Shown here: one piece after another, positions 1-6,209 of the stretch | Numbering within the stretch: the first letter of the stretch is position 1 | Layout: each line of letters begins with the position of its first letter | Translations under genes and position numbers: made by a program | Assembly (NCBI RefSeq): GCF_002135435.1 | Contig: NZ_NEGK01000009.1 | Location: 124,001-188,000 of the forward strand | Direction of reading: 5' to 3' | Origin: Acinetobacter sp. ANC 3813 | GTDB lineage: Bacteria; Pseudomonadota; Gammaproteobacteria; Pseudomonadales; Moraxellaceae | Length of the DNA: 64,000 nt | The notes under the pieces: generated by a model | Told to the model about the DNA's origin: nothing | What the model saw: only the letters and a program-made list of their open reading frames with translations | Databases searched by the model: none

Positions 1-68
1 GCCTGTAACGCAATAGAACCACCTTCTACAGCTTGTTCTTGATTATTTGGCACTTTCTTGTTCCACAT
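1..68 (-). CDS. Partial small phage protein (runs off left edge)
   Basis: An ATG at 68 opens a frame that stays open to the window edge, preceded by an AAGGG ribosome-binding site about 8 bases upstream. It overlaps the end of the next upstream gene in another frame. The 22 visible residues begin MWNKKVPNNQEQ and include EGGSIALQ, which resembles the C-terminal region of the neighbouring gene product (NQEVFDDSIGLQ). Function unknown; only the start is visible, so it could still be a chance frame. Confidence 0.45.
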   Translation of the reverse strand, partial: MWNKKVPNNQEQAVEGGSIALQ

Positions 69-330
69 TTCCATTACCCTTATTAATCACTACCCCCTGT
101 ATAACGTCAGCTTGTAGCCCTATTGAGTCATCAAAAACTTCCTGATTTTTTGTTACAGATATTGGTGGCGTGGTATTATCTACTTTTTTAGCGATCTTAA
201 AACTTGATAAAAATACTACAAATGCTGCTAAAAATGCCGCCCAAGAATCAAAGCCAGGCTTTAGTACTGCCCATAATAATGTAATGGCTGAACATAAACC
301 CGCCACTGTAATAATAAGCGCTCTCATCAT
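43..330 (-). CDS. Small phage membrane protein
   Basis: About 95 residues from the ATG at 330, which has GAGG five bases upstream; a longer frame starting at a TTG (363) is less likely. Two hydrophobic stretches near the N-terminus (ALIITVAGLCSAITLLWAV and AAFLAAFVVFLSSF) predict two membrane helices, followed by a polar tail. It is the fourth gene of a minus-strand run that begins with the DUF4041/GIY-YIG nuclease, so it may share its transcript. Family not recognised. Confidence 0.6.
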   Translation of the reverse strand: MMRALIITVAGLCSAITLLWAVLKPGFDSWAAFLAAFVVFLSSFKIAKKVDNTTPPISVTKNQEVFDDSIGLQADVIQGVVINKGNGNVEQESAK

Positions 331-369
331 ATTGGCCTCATATAGTTTTTTCTGGAAAAACAAAACATA

Positions 370-567
370 CTAAATCTTCACATAACGCCATGTTTTCAAA
401 CCAAGTGCTTTCGCTGCATCTTTCGCAGTCGCTTTGTCACCCAGTAATGGTACTTGTCTTAAATCTAAAATTTCCAATAACTCAAAATCCCCTACTTTGA
501 GATTTTGATCGTATTTGTATTTATACCAACGAACCTTATCTTCTGTAGTTGCTAAGACGTAAGACAT
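370..567 (-). CDS. Hypothetical phage protein, 65 aa
   Basis: Start chosen at the ATG (567) behind an AGGGGG ribosome-binding site; a GTG two codons upstream is the alternative. It is a small soluble protein with alternating charged and aromatic residues (VRWYKYKYDQN) and no motif I recognise. It lies a few bases after the DUF4236 gene on the same strand and is probably cotranscribed with it. Confidence 0.6.
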   Translation of the reverse strand: MSYVLATTEDKVRWYKYKYDQNLKVGDFELLEILDLRQVPLLGDKATAKDAAKALGLKTWRYVKI

Positions 568-579
568 AATCACCCCCTA

Positions 580-1029
580 TTAATTTTGCATATTCACAAA
601 TACAAATAATAAAAGCCATCCAAAACTTATAAACCTTGCTGGCTTTGAATAGCCTTCACGCAGAGTAAACCATGCAAAAATATATGGCATTAGAAAAATT
701 CCAATGCCCAAAAGAATCGAAACCTTCCGCTCAAACTTTGGCATAAATGGTAACGGTGGAGGAACTTGTGCTCCTACAGGAGACATATTCATTTGCATGC
801 TAGACCTTACAGGCTCACTTCGAGCAGTTTCCTTCTTTACCTGCTTAGGGCTAAAGCTGCTATACGAAAGTCCAGTACCAGGCAAACCAACTGTTGTTCT
901 TGTCCCCTTTTTTCCAAGGTTCACACGTGCTCCCTTACCGCCTAGTGAAACATTAGTAACACCCTTTTTCGTAATATTTAAACGTACACCCGGTGCTATC
1001 TTTAGACTTTTTCTAAAATTAAACCCCAC
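580..1029 (-). CDS. DUF4236 family membrane protein
   Basis: 149 residues from a GTG start with AAGGGG six bases upstream. The N-terminal 55 residues (GFNFRKSLKIAPGVRLN, then SLGGKGARVNLGKKG, then GLPGTGLSYS) are the glycine-rich DUF4236 signature. A proline-rich linker follows and the C-terminus carries two hydrophobic segments (ILLGIGIFLMPYIFAWF and FISFGWLLLFVFV). Function of the family is not established. It directly follows the DUF4041/GIY-YIG nuclease gene with a 10-base gap, so the two are likely cotranscribed. Confidence 0.8.
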   Translation of the reverse strand: MGFNFRKSLKIAPGVRLNITKKGVTNVSLGGKGARVNLGKKGTRTTVGLPGTGLSYSSFSPKQVKKETARSEPVRSSMQMNMSPVGAQVPPPLPFMPKFERKVSILLGIGIFLMPYIFAWFTLREGYSKPARFISFGWLLLFVFVNMQN

Positions 1030-1039
1030 GATTAACCCC

Positions 1040-2401
1040 TTATATTAAAGCTGGAATTTCTTCCTCAAGCTTTTTCTCTGCCTGAGTTTTCTCATGTCTA
1101 ATTGTTTGGCTTTGTCTGTATTGTTCAGCTTCAGCTGTAATAGTAAATTCAGCATCGCTTGAAATTTTATGAACTTCACTTTGGATTTCATCTAAAGTCA
1201 CATGGAAAAATTCTTTACGTAGATTGACTAAATTTAAACGACGTTCTGCAAATGACTTGTGGAGCGCATTTTCCATAGCTGGAGCATTGTCGCTATAAAT
1301 CATTGCATGCACATCAAAGTAGAACGGCACACTAGCATCGCCCAGTTCATGTACACGATCCATTGGCTCCAAACGGCGCGTCATACCAATCTTGTAGACA
1401 TCCTCGCCAAATGACCCGATGTTAGAAATAATATAAACATGTCCCGCTTTGGTCTGCTGCGCCATTGATATCGCGCGCTCATTTTTCTGATGAGCCTCTT
1501 CCAACTTAGTCGACAACTCAGCAATTTCTGCATTCAATTTATCTAAGTTACCGCCGACGGCTTTTGCAGCTTCAGCTTGCGCTTTCAATAATAATTTTTG
1601 GAATTTTTCCTCTTCCTTCTGAGCTGCCGCCATTTCCTGCTCAAGCTTTGCCTCTTCGCGCATTTGACGGCGAATTTCAGCTTGCTCCTCTTTCTCTTCT
1701 TTTACTTTTTCTTGATATTCATACGCGAGCCATAATTCCTGCATCTTCATATCCACATATTTTCGATCAATATAGACATGATTTGACTCGTTCATTTTAT
1801 TTATATCTTCGGCAGCTTTGCGAATACGCTCCTGCATTTTTTCTATATTATTCCAACGCACATTTGCTATAGCTGCTTCACATTCATTATTGAATGCTCG
1901 CGTTGTTAGCTTGATTGCGCGTGTGACCATTTTCTTACCTTCAGCTTTACTTTCTCCCACAGTCCACTCTGTAGAGCAAGTGACTGCAGTTTTAGCCTTA
2001 AGCATTGATTTCTGCTTTTCTCTGATCAGCGCAATTCTTTGTTTATATTCTTCAGATGTTCCAAAATCAAAATGTGGCTTATAAAACCCAGATTCAGCTA
2101 ATTCTAAATCTTCATCATATACAGCAATCTTACGGGTTAATATTTGGAAAAGACCATATTTTTTTTGGTAATCTAATTGCAATGCCTGAATATCATTATT
2201 CAATTGATTCTTACGATTTAAAGATTTTTCAACTTCACTATCAACATCAATAATTCTTGAATATTTAGCTTCATATTTTTTTAATTGAGTCTGATTTTTA
2301 GTATTTTCAGTTTCTTTTGCTTTAAATTTCCCATATATAAAATAAAAAGCACCACCCAAGCAAACAATGATTAGCAATAGAAAAACTGTTACACCATTCA
2401 C
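1040..2401 (-). CDS. SNIPE-like membrane-anchored DUF4041/GIY-YIG nuclease
   Basis: 453 residues from a GTG with a GGGGG ribosome-binding site. Order seen: an N-terminal membrane helix (residues 4-24), a coiled coil (about 25-100), a DUF4041-type region (about 95-225), a second long charged coiled coil (225-315), and a C-terminal T5orf172/Mug113 GIY-YIG-like domain (about 320-400) with HVYII, VYKIGMTRR and the acidic ENALHKSF helix. This order matches SNIPE, a recently described inner-membrane nuclease that degrades phage DNA during injection (from memory). In this prophage it would be a superinfection-exclusion factor protecting the lysogen. The architecture is seen; the defence role is inferred. 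Confidence 0.85.
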   Translation of the reverse strand: MNGVTVFLLLIIVCLGGAFYFIYGKFKAKETENTKNQTQLKKYEAKYSRIIDVDSEVEKSLNRKNQLNNDIQALQLDYQKKYGLFQILTRKIAVYDEDLELAESGFYKPHFDFGTSEEYKQRIALIREKQKSMLKAKTAVTCSTEWTVGESKAEGKKMVTRAIKLTTRAFNNECEAAIANVRWNNIEKMQERIRKAAEDINKMNESNHVYIDRKYVDMKMQELWLAYEYQEKVKEEKEEQAEIRRQMREEAKLEQEMAAAQKEEEKFQKLLLKAQAEAAKAVGGNLDKLNAEIAELSTKLEEAHQKNERAISMAQQTKAGHVYIISNIGSFGEDVYKIGMTRRLEPMDRVHELGDASVPFYFDVHAMIYSDNAPAMENALHKSFAERRLNLVNLRKEFFHVTLDEIQSEVHKISSDAEFTITAEAEQYRQSQTIRHEKTQAEKKLEEEIPALI

Positions 2402-2515
2402 ACTCCACCCCCATTAAAGATTATAGTTTTACGTAATCTAACAAAATGCTTACTTTTTGTCACATAAAAAAATTAATGTTAGAATTCATATAACTTTTTG
2501 ACTTTAAAATAATTT

Positions 2516-2752
2516 ATGAAATTTTTACTCATTTTCGTTTTGGGGTTCACTTCCATCCAAGTTTATGCAAAAAAATGCGCTGACTTTTCTACACAGCAGC
2601 AAGCACAGAAATGGTATGAACAACGTAAAAAATCAGGACAAACAGGCTGGAAAAGTTTAGACCGAGATGGAGATGGTCAAGCATGTGATTGCTTGCCGGG
2701 TGGAAATGGTAAGAAGTGTCCGAAGAAGAAAAATAGAAATACTAAACAATGA
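2516..2752 (+). CDS. Secreted excalibur calcium-binding domain protein
   Basis: 78 residues with a signal peptide (FLLIFVLGFTSIQVYA, cut before KK). The mature part has the excalibur pattern: KKCADFSTQQQA, then LDRDGDGQACDCLPGG, with the DxDxDGxxC calcium loop at about residues 50-58, then a Lys-rich tail. Excalibur domains are short extracellular Ca-binding modules. It is on the plus strand, opposite to all neighbouring late genes, so it is an independent accessory gene with its own promoter. Confidence 0.85.
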   Translation: MKFLLIFVLGFTSIQVYAKKCADFSTQQQAQKWYEQRKKSGQTGWKSLDRDGDGQACDCLPGGNGKKCPKKKNRNTKQ

Positions 2753-2793
2753 TTAAAGATCAAATACTTAATACATAAAAAAACAAAGTAAAC

Positions 2794-2829
2794 TTGAAAG
2801 TGAATCTATAGTAATGAATTCACTTTCAA
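2794..2829 (+). repeat. Perfect 12-bp inverted repeat before the lipocalin gene
   Basis: TTGAAAGTGAAT at 2794-2805 and its exact complement at 2818-2829 enclose a 12-base loop. No T-run follows, so it is a poor intrinsic terminator. It lies 20 bases before the lipocalin start and may be an operator or a leader hairpin. Confidence 0.6.
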
Positions 2830-2848
2830 ATTAAAGCAGGCTTATAAC

Positions 2849-3409
2849 ATGAATTCAAAAACGCGTAAGCTCCTTTTAGCTGGTGGTGCAGTACTTATTG
2901 CTGGCTCTTTACTTTCAACAGCAAATGCAAACACCACTGAAGTCCAAGCAGTATCAAAGGTAGATTTAAATAAATATCTTGGTACTTGGCATGAAATTGC
3001 ACGTAAACCGCTATATTTCCAGAATAAATGTGATTACAACGTCACTGCCAAATATTCATTAAATGAAAACGGTAACGTGAAAGTAGACAATAGCTGCTAT
3101 AGCGCAGACGGCAAACTTAACCAATCAATTGGTGAAGCTTATGTTCAGAACGCTCCTGCTAACTCGAAACTAAAAGTGAGCTTTTTACCTAAAGCTATTC
3201 GCTGGTTACCAGTAGGCCGCGGTGATTATTGGGTTCTAAAAATTGATGATGACTATCAGACTGCATTAGTCGGTTCGCCTAATAAAAAATATCTTTGGGT
3301 GCTCAGCAGAACTGCTAACCCTGATCAGGCCACAGTTGATGAATACCTAGATTATGCAAAATCTATAGGTTTTGATTTATCAGATCTGATTAAGACAAAG
3401 CACAAGTAA
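2849..3409 (+). CDS. Bacterial lipocalin (Blc-like)
   Basis: 186 residues: signal peptide (about 1-28, ending TANA; no lipobox Cys seen), then the lipocalin opening motif YLGTWHEIARKPLYF (GxW at about residues 45-47), the central strand region CDYNVTAKYSL, and YWVLKIDDDYQTALVGSPNKKYLWVLSR typical of Blc. Blc-type lipocalins bind lipids or lysophospholipids in the periplasm or at the outer membrane. Encoded in the prophage as a separate plus-strand unit ending in a perfect terminator, it looks like a lysogenic-conversion gene altering host envelope biology. Blc is usually lipid-anchored; this copy appears soluble. Confidence 0.9.
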   Translation: MNSKTRKLLLAGGAVLIAGSLLSTANANTTEVQAVSKVDLNKYLGTWHEIARKPLYFQNKCDYNVTAKYSLNENGNVKVDNSCYSADGKLNQSIGEAYVQNAPANSKLKVSFLPKAIRWLPVGRGDYWVLKIDDDYQTALVGSPNKKYLWVLSRTANPDQATVDEYLDYAKSIGFDLSDLIKTKHK

Positions 3410-3413
3410 GCTT

Positions 3414-3440
3414 TAAAAGCCCTCATATTGAGGGCTTTTA
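3414..3440 (+). terminator. Terminator of the lipocalin gene
   Basis: Perfect 12-bp stem (TAAAAGCCCTCA / TGAGGGCTTTTA) with a 3-base loop; U-rich in both directions, so it can also stop the convergent higBA transcript. Confidence 0.85.
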
Positions 3441-3481
3441 AATATCATTAATAAAATTATAAAGCGCTGCACGGCGCTCTA

Positions 3482-3883
3482 TTAAAAAAAGGTATCGGCA
3501 GAAACATTAAAACGCTCGGACAGCGCCTTAATGTGGCGGATATTCAACTGACGTTTACCGCTTAAAATTTCTGAGATAACAGACTGGGTTGCTACTTCTG
3601 GTAAATCAGACTGACCCAAATCATGCTGCTGCATTAAAAAAGCTAAAGCCGCTCGGCCATCTCCTTTAGGCATTGGTAAGTGCTCATTCTCATAAGCAGA
3701 AACTAAGTCACCAAGTTGATGAATAAGCCCCATGAGAGGATGTGATTCATCATCGCCAACCGTATCCAAAAGGTCATCCAATGCTTCAACCAGTGTATTG
3801 AAGTCATCTTCATTTTCAGGCTTGCTAAGTAATGGTGCAACGTAATGCCAGTGATCTACAGCCTGTTTAATCATTGCATTCAT
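3482..3883 (-). CDS. higA: HigA-type antitoxin
   Basis: 133 residues from the ATG at 3883, which has GGAGG seven bases upstream; the longer frame overlapping higB lacks such a site. The N-terminal part is acidic and helical; the C-terminal 60 residues form a helix-turn-helix (DLPEVATQSVISEILSGKRQLNIRHIKALSERFNVS), as in HigA antitoxins with an XRE-type domain. It neutralises the toxin encoded one base upstream and would bind the paired operators at 4181-4234 to repress the operon. The HigB-then-HigA order is characteristic of this family. Confidence 0.88.
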   Translation of the reverse strand: MNAMIKQAVDHWHYVAPLLSKPENEDDFNTLVEALDDLLDTVGDDESHPLMGLIHQLGDLVSAYENEHLPMPKGDGRAALAFLMQQHDLGQSDLPEVATQSVISEILSGKRQLNIRHIKALSERFNVSADTFF

Positions 3884-3884
3884 A

Positions 3885-4175
3885 TTAACCCTCCTTCCAA
3901 TGACCTTTGTCATATTCTTGATGGGACAAGACATAACGAATGTATACGCGCTTTGCCTGATACATTACGACCGCTATTAATCGTATCTTATTTCCGCCAA
4001 TATCGAATACATGCAGCTTTCCAACTTTATCGACCGCTGGAAAGAGTAGCTTCATTTCAGCAAAATCTTTAGGATCATTGGCTTTCATAATTCGGTACCA
4101 GCCATCCAATGCTGTCTCAGCCTGTGGCCACTTATTCTTTGCTTCTATGATTCGAGCGTGGGTGATCACATGCAT
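3885..4175 (-). CDS. higB: HigB-type mRNA interferase toxin
   Basis: 96 residues of RelE/HigB type: MHVITHARIIEAKNKWPQ at the N-terminus, VDKVGKLHVFDIGGNKIRLIAV in the centre and HQEYDKGHW at the end, the family's usual core. HigB toxins cut mRNA on the ribosome. It is the first gene of a two-gene operon; its stop is one base before the antitoxin start. The start is the first ATG after the operator region, with no strong ribosome-binding site, consistent with low toxin translation. Likely role: stabilising the prophage or antiphage abortive response (inferred). Confidence 0.9.
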   Translation of the reverse strand: MHVITHARIIEAKNKWPQAETALDGWYRIMKANDPKDFAEMKLLFPAVDKVGKLHVFDIGGNKIRLIAVVMYQAKRVYIRYVLSHQEYDKGHWKEG

Positions 4176-4180
4176 ACTAA

Positions 4181-4234
4181 TTATCGCATTTTGCTATAAA
4201 ACAAGTATAGCCAATTTATCGCATTTTGCAATAA
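4181..4234 (-). promoter_or_regulatory. higBA promoter with two HigA operators
   Basis: Two 19-bp imperfect palindromes, TTATCGC-ATTTT-GC(T/A)ATAA, at 4181-4199 and 4216-4234, exactly 35 bases apart. On the minus strand a promoter TTGCAA (4226-4231) with TATACT (4204-4209), spacing 16, fits between them: one operator covers the -35 element, the other the transcription start. This is the expected layout of autorepression by HigA. Confidence 0.75.
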
Positions 4235-4259
4235 AAAATCTTATTTTCTACATCACCAG

Positions 4260-4841
4260 TTATGAAAACTGTTTATACGCATTAGCCAATTTGGTGTCAT
4301 AACTATTCTTTGCGTATGCTGCCCCGTTATAGCCACGTGCAAAGGCTTTCCAATCCTTATTTTTAAGTGCATTCACTAGGCCATTCACTTGTATGTATCG
4401 ACACATCGCCTCAAGCTGTGAGGCCTCATCTTTATACATGGCATTGATAAATGCCTGCAGAGATGGATAGCCAAGCGATTGCCAGTGATAGCCCATGACC
4501 TGCCCAATGCCCCAGCTTGCCGACTCTAATGCTGAGGCCCGATGATACTGAGCAGCAGCATTTAAACGGCCATGCTGAACAAAATACAAACCATAGCCAC
4601 CCGCACTTTTACTGCATAGATCCGGTCGCTTAATCATCATTTGATCTGCAATTTTAGATTGGCCATTCGCAATCAAACGCTGCCGCATGACGTGGCGTTC
4701 AAACAAAATGACTGGTGTATTGTCCGCATTAAAGCCTGAGCCTTTGCACTCGACCTCAATGACTGCACGTAAAACGGCGCTTTCAACGCCTAATTTCTTA
4801 GCTTGTTCTAAAACTAGCTCTGCAGTTAATTTCTTACTCAT
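4260..4841 (-). CDS. Endolysin, N-acetylmuramidase family
   Basis: 193 residues from the ATG at 4841 (AGGAAAG upstream). AVIEVECKGSGF at residues 26-37 holds the probable catalytic Glu31; VILFERHVM, GGYGLYFVQHGRLNAA, SWGIGQVMGYHWQSLGY and FARGYNGAAYAKNSYDTKLANAY follow the N-acetylmuramidase (DUF3380) family to its end. It cuts peptidoglycan at the end of infection. No signal peptide, so release needs the holin encoded upstream in the same transcript. Confidence 0.92.
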   Translation of the reverse strand: MSKKLTAELVLEQAKKLGVESAVLRAVIEVECKGSGFNADNTPVILFERHVMRQRLIANGQSKIADQMMIKRPDLCSKSAGGYGLYFVQHGRLNAAAQYHRASALESASWGIGQVMGYHWQSLGYPSLQAFINAMYKDEASQLEAMCRYIQVNGLVNALKNKDWKAFARGYNGAAYAKNSYDTKLANAYKQFS

Positions 4842-4890
4842 TTCACTTTCCTTTAGACATAAAAAAAGTGCCTTATGGCGCACAGACAAT

Positions 4891-4921
4891 AAAAAACCGA
4901 CCTCTAAAGAAGTCGGTTTAA
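4891..4921 (-). terminator. Hairpin between lysis genes
   Basis: AAACCGAC / GTCGGTTT stem with A-run and T-run flanks, overlapping the stop of the 50-residue gene. A second GTGC-type hairpin with a T7 tail lies at 4861-4882, just before the endolysin start. Confidence 0.6.
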
Positions 4922-5070
4922 GATTTTATAGCTAAGATAATTTCAGGCAATTTCCAAATTAGAATTGGAATGGAAAATAATATCAAGAAGGCAAAAATAG
5001 TTTGCCATAATCCATGTTTTTCGATAGACACTTTAATAAGCTCCACTATTGGTTTAGAATATTTGAACAT
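4918..5070 (-). CDS. Small lysis-region membrane protein, 50 aa
   Basis: A short frame starting MFKYSKPIVEL, ATG at 5070 with GGAG about 13 bases upstream (longer than usual). One strong membrane helix (TIFAFLILFSIPILIW) with charged flanks. Position between holin-like genes and the endolysin suggests a lysis accessory function, but there is no recognisable family. Confidence 0.5.
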   Translation of the reverse strand: MFKYSKPIVELIKVSIEKHGLWQTIFAFLILFSIPILIWKLPEIILAIKS

Positions 5071-5108
5071 AGATTGATCATGTCTCCTTTCCTTTAAGTT
5101 GATATGAA

Positions 5109-5173
5109 AAAAACCTCAGTGCTCTAACACTGGGGTTTTTCTTTAGGTATAAAAAAAGCACCTTTCGGTGCGT
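5109..5173 (-). terminator. Two tandem terminator hairpins
   Basis: AAACCTCAGTG / CACTGGGGTTT (5111-5138) and GCACC-TTTC-GGTGC (5158-5171), the second followed on the minus strand by a T7 run. They precede the 50-residue gene. I see no convincing gene between 5143 and 5275. Confidence 0.6.
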
Positions 5174-5275
5174 ATGTAATAAAAACCGATCTCTAAGTGG
5201 AGGGTTTACATTTTCCAAATATATGTACAAATAAATATCGTCAAAAGAATTGCTATAAATCGCCATGCTGAAATA

Positions 5276-5449
5276 TCACACAATCCATTTCATTAATGCG
5301 GTTATGGCGACTATTGCGCCTGTAAGACTACCAACCACCATTGAAATAGACTTACCCCACGCCATAATGATGGCTACTTTTCCCGTATCTTTTTCGCTCA
5401 TTTTCCCCTCTATGCTGATATTGGGTTTGGTGTTAAAATTATCTGACAT
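5276..5449 (-). CDS. Small lysis-region membrane protein, 57 aa
   Basis: Start placed at MSDNFNTK (5449) because the longer frame is encoded by the hairpin at 5491-5520. One membrane helix near the C-terminus (GSLTGAIVAITALMKWIV) preceded by KVAIIMAWGKSISM. It lies between the holin-like gene and the endolysin and may be a second holin or holin modulator; family not recognised. Confidence 0.6.
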   Translation of the reverse strand: MSDNFNTKPNISIEGKMSEKDTGKVAIIMAWGKSISMVVGSLTGAIVAITALMKWIV

Positions 5450-5490
5450 GAATATTTTTCTGATCCTTTTATTAAAGTTTTGGAAATAAA

Positions 5491-5520
5491 AAAAGCCAAG
5501 AATTGCAGTTCTTGGCTTTT
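5491..5520 (-). terminator. Strong hairpin after the holin-like gene
   Basis: 12-bp perfect stem AAAAGCCAAGAA / TTCTTGGCTTTT, loop 6, U-rich on both strands, in the gap between two lysis genes. Confidence 0.7.
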
Positions 5521-5541
5521 TGCTTTTTAAAAAATATTTGA

Positions 5542-5928
5542 TCACTTTTTAAGATCATTTCTTACGTCTTTAAGTTCTTTTACAACTTCAATAATCGTCT
5601 TACCTTCTTGCTTGTTAATAAAATTAAATGTCCATCGCACAATAGCCCAACCAGGCAAACCACAGATAAAGAAGAAACCGCCTAAGGCAATCATTCCCCA
5701 TATATCAGTTACCCATTCATGTAAACCCCATTTCACGATAATGAATGCACCTCCAGTAAGACTAGATACGACAGTACAAATCAAACCCACTGCCCATTCC
5801 TGTGGTGAGCGCGGCAAACGCATCATAATGACGACCGTTGCAAATAAGCAAATGGCCAAAGTCACTGCGACTGCAGCACCGTAGAATTTTAAGAATGCTG
5901 CAAAGCCGCTTGTAGAGACAGGCTCCAT
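5542..5928 (-). CDS. Putative holin
   Basis: 128 residues with three hydrophobic segments (about 14-35, 44-65 and 76-98) and a charged C-terminal tail ending EVVKELKDVRNDLKK, the common shape of class I-type phage holins. It is the first membrane gene after the tail genes and is followed by two more small membrane proteins and the endolysin. Holins form inner-membrane lesions that time lysis. Assignment rests on topology and position. Confidence 0.7.
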   Translation of the reverse strand: MEPVSTSGFAAFLKFYGAAVAVTLAICLFATVVIMMRLPRSPQEWAVGLICTVVSSLTGGAFIIVKWGLHEWVTDIWGMIALGGFFFICGLPGWAIVRWTFNFINKQEGKTIIEVVKELKDVRNDLKK

Positions 5929-5953
5929 TAATTTCCCCTATATTTTTGGCAAT

Positions 5954-5974
5954 AAAAAAGCACCTTTCGGTGCT
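5954..5974 (-). terminator. Hairpin before the holin gene
   Basis: AGCACC-TTTC-GGTGCT stem followed on the minus strand by T6, overlapping the end of the 78-residue gene. Confidence 0.6.
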
Positions 5975-6209
5975 AGATCTCAATTTGCGTAACACTGCCC
6001 GCCGGCGCTGGCCTCTTAATCTCTCCATTTGAAATAAAGACCTTGGCACCCAAGGCATAAACAACATTACTGGTACAGAGAACTAAACCCGAATTATCCG
6101 CCACAAGTACTTTATAGTTTGGATGGCTGACACTTGTGATTGTTCCAACATATTCCGCATGCTGTGGATTCAGTAAATCACGTAGCTTCTTCAATGGGTT
6201 ATTGCTCAT
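5973..6209 (-). CDS. Small tail-region protein, 78 aa
   Basis: Predicted beta-rich (YVGTITSVSHPNYKVLVADNSGLVLC), with an OB-fold-like strand pattern as found in baseplate or tail-tip accessory proteins. Its start overlaps the end of the 631-residue tail protein gene, so translation is probably coupled. No firm family assignment. Confidence 0.65.
   Translation of the reverse strand: MSNNPLKKLRDLLNPQHAEYVGTITSVSHPNYKVLVADNSGLVLCTSNVVYALGAKVFISNGEIKRPAPAGSVTQIEI

Noticed and set aside
5078..5266. 62-residue minus-strand frame in the lysis region
   Set aside because: It is largely encoded by two terminator hairpins and has no ribosome-binding site or coding-like composition.
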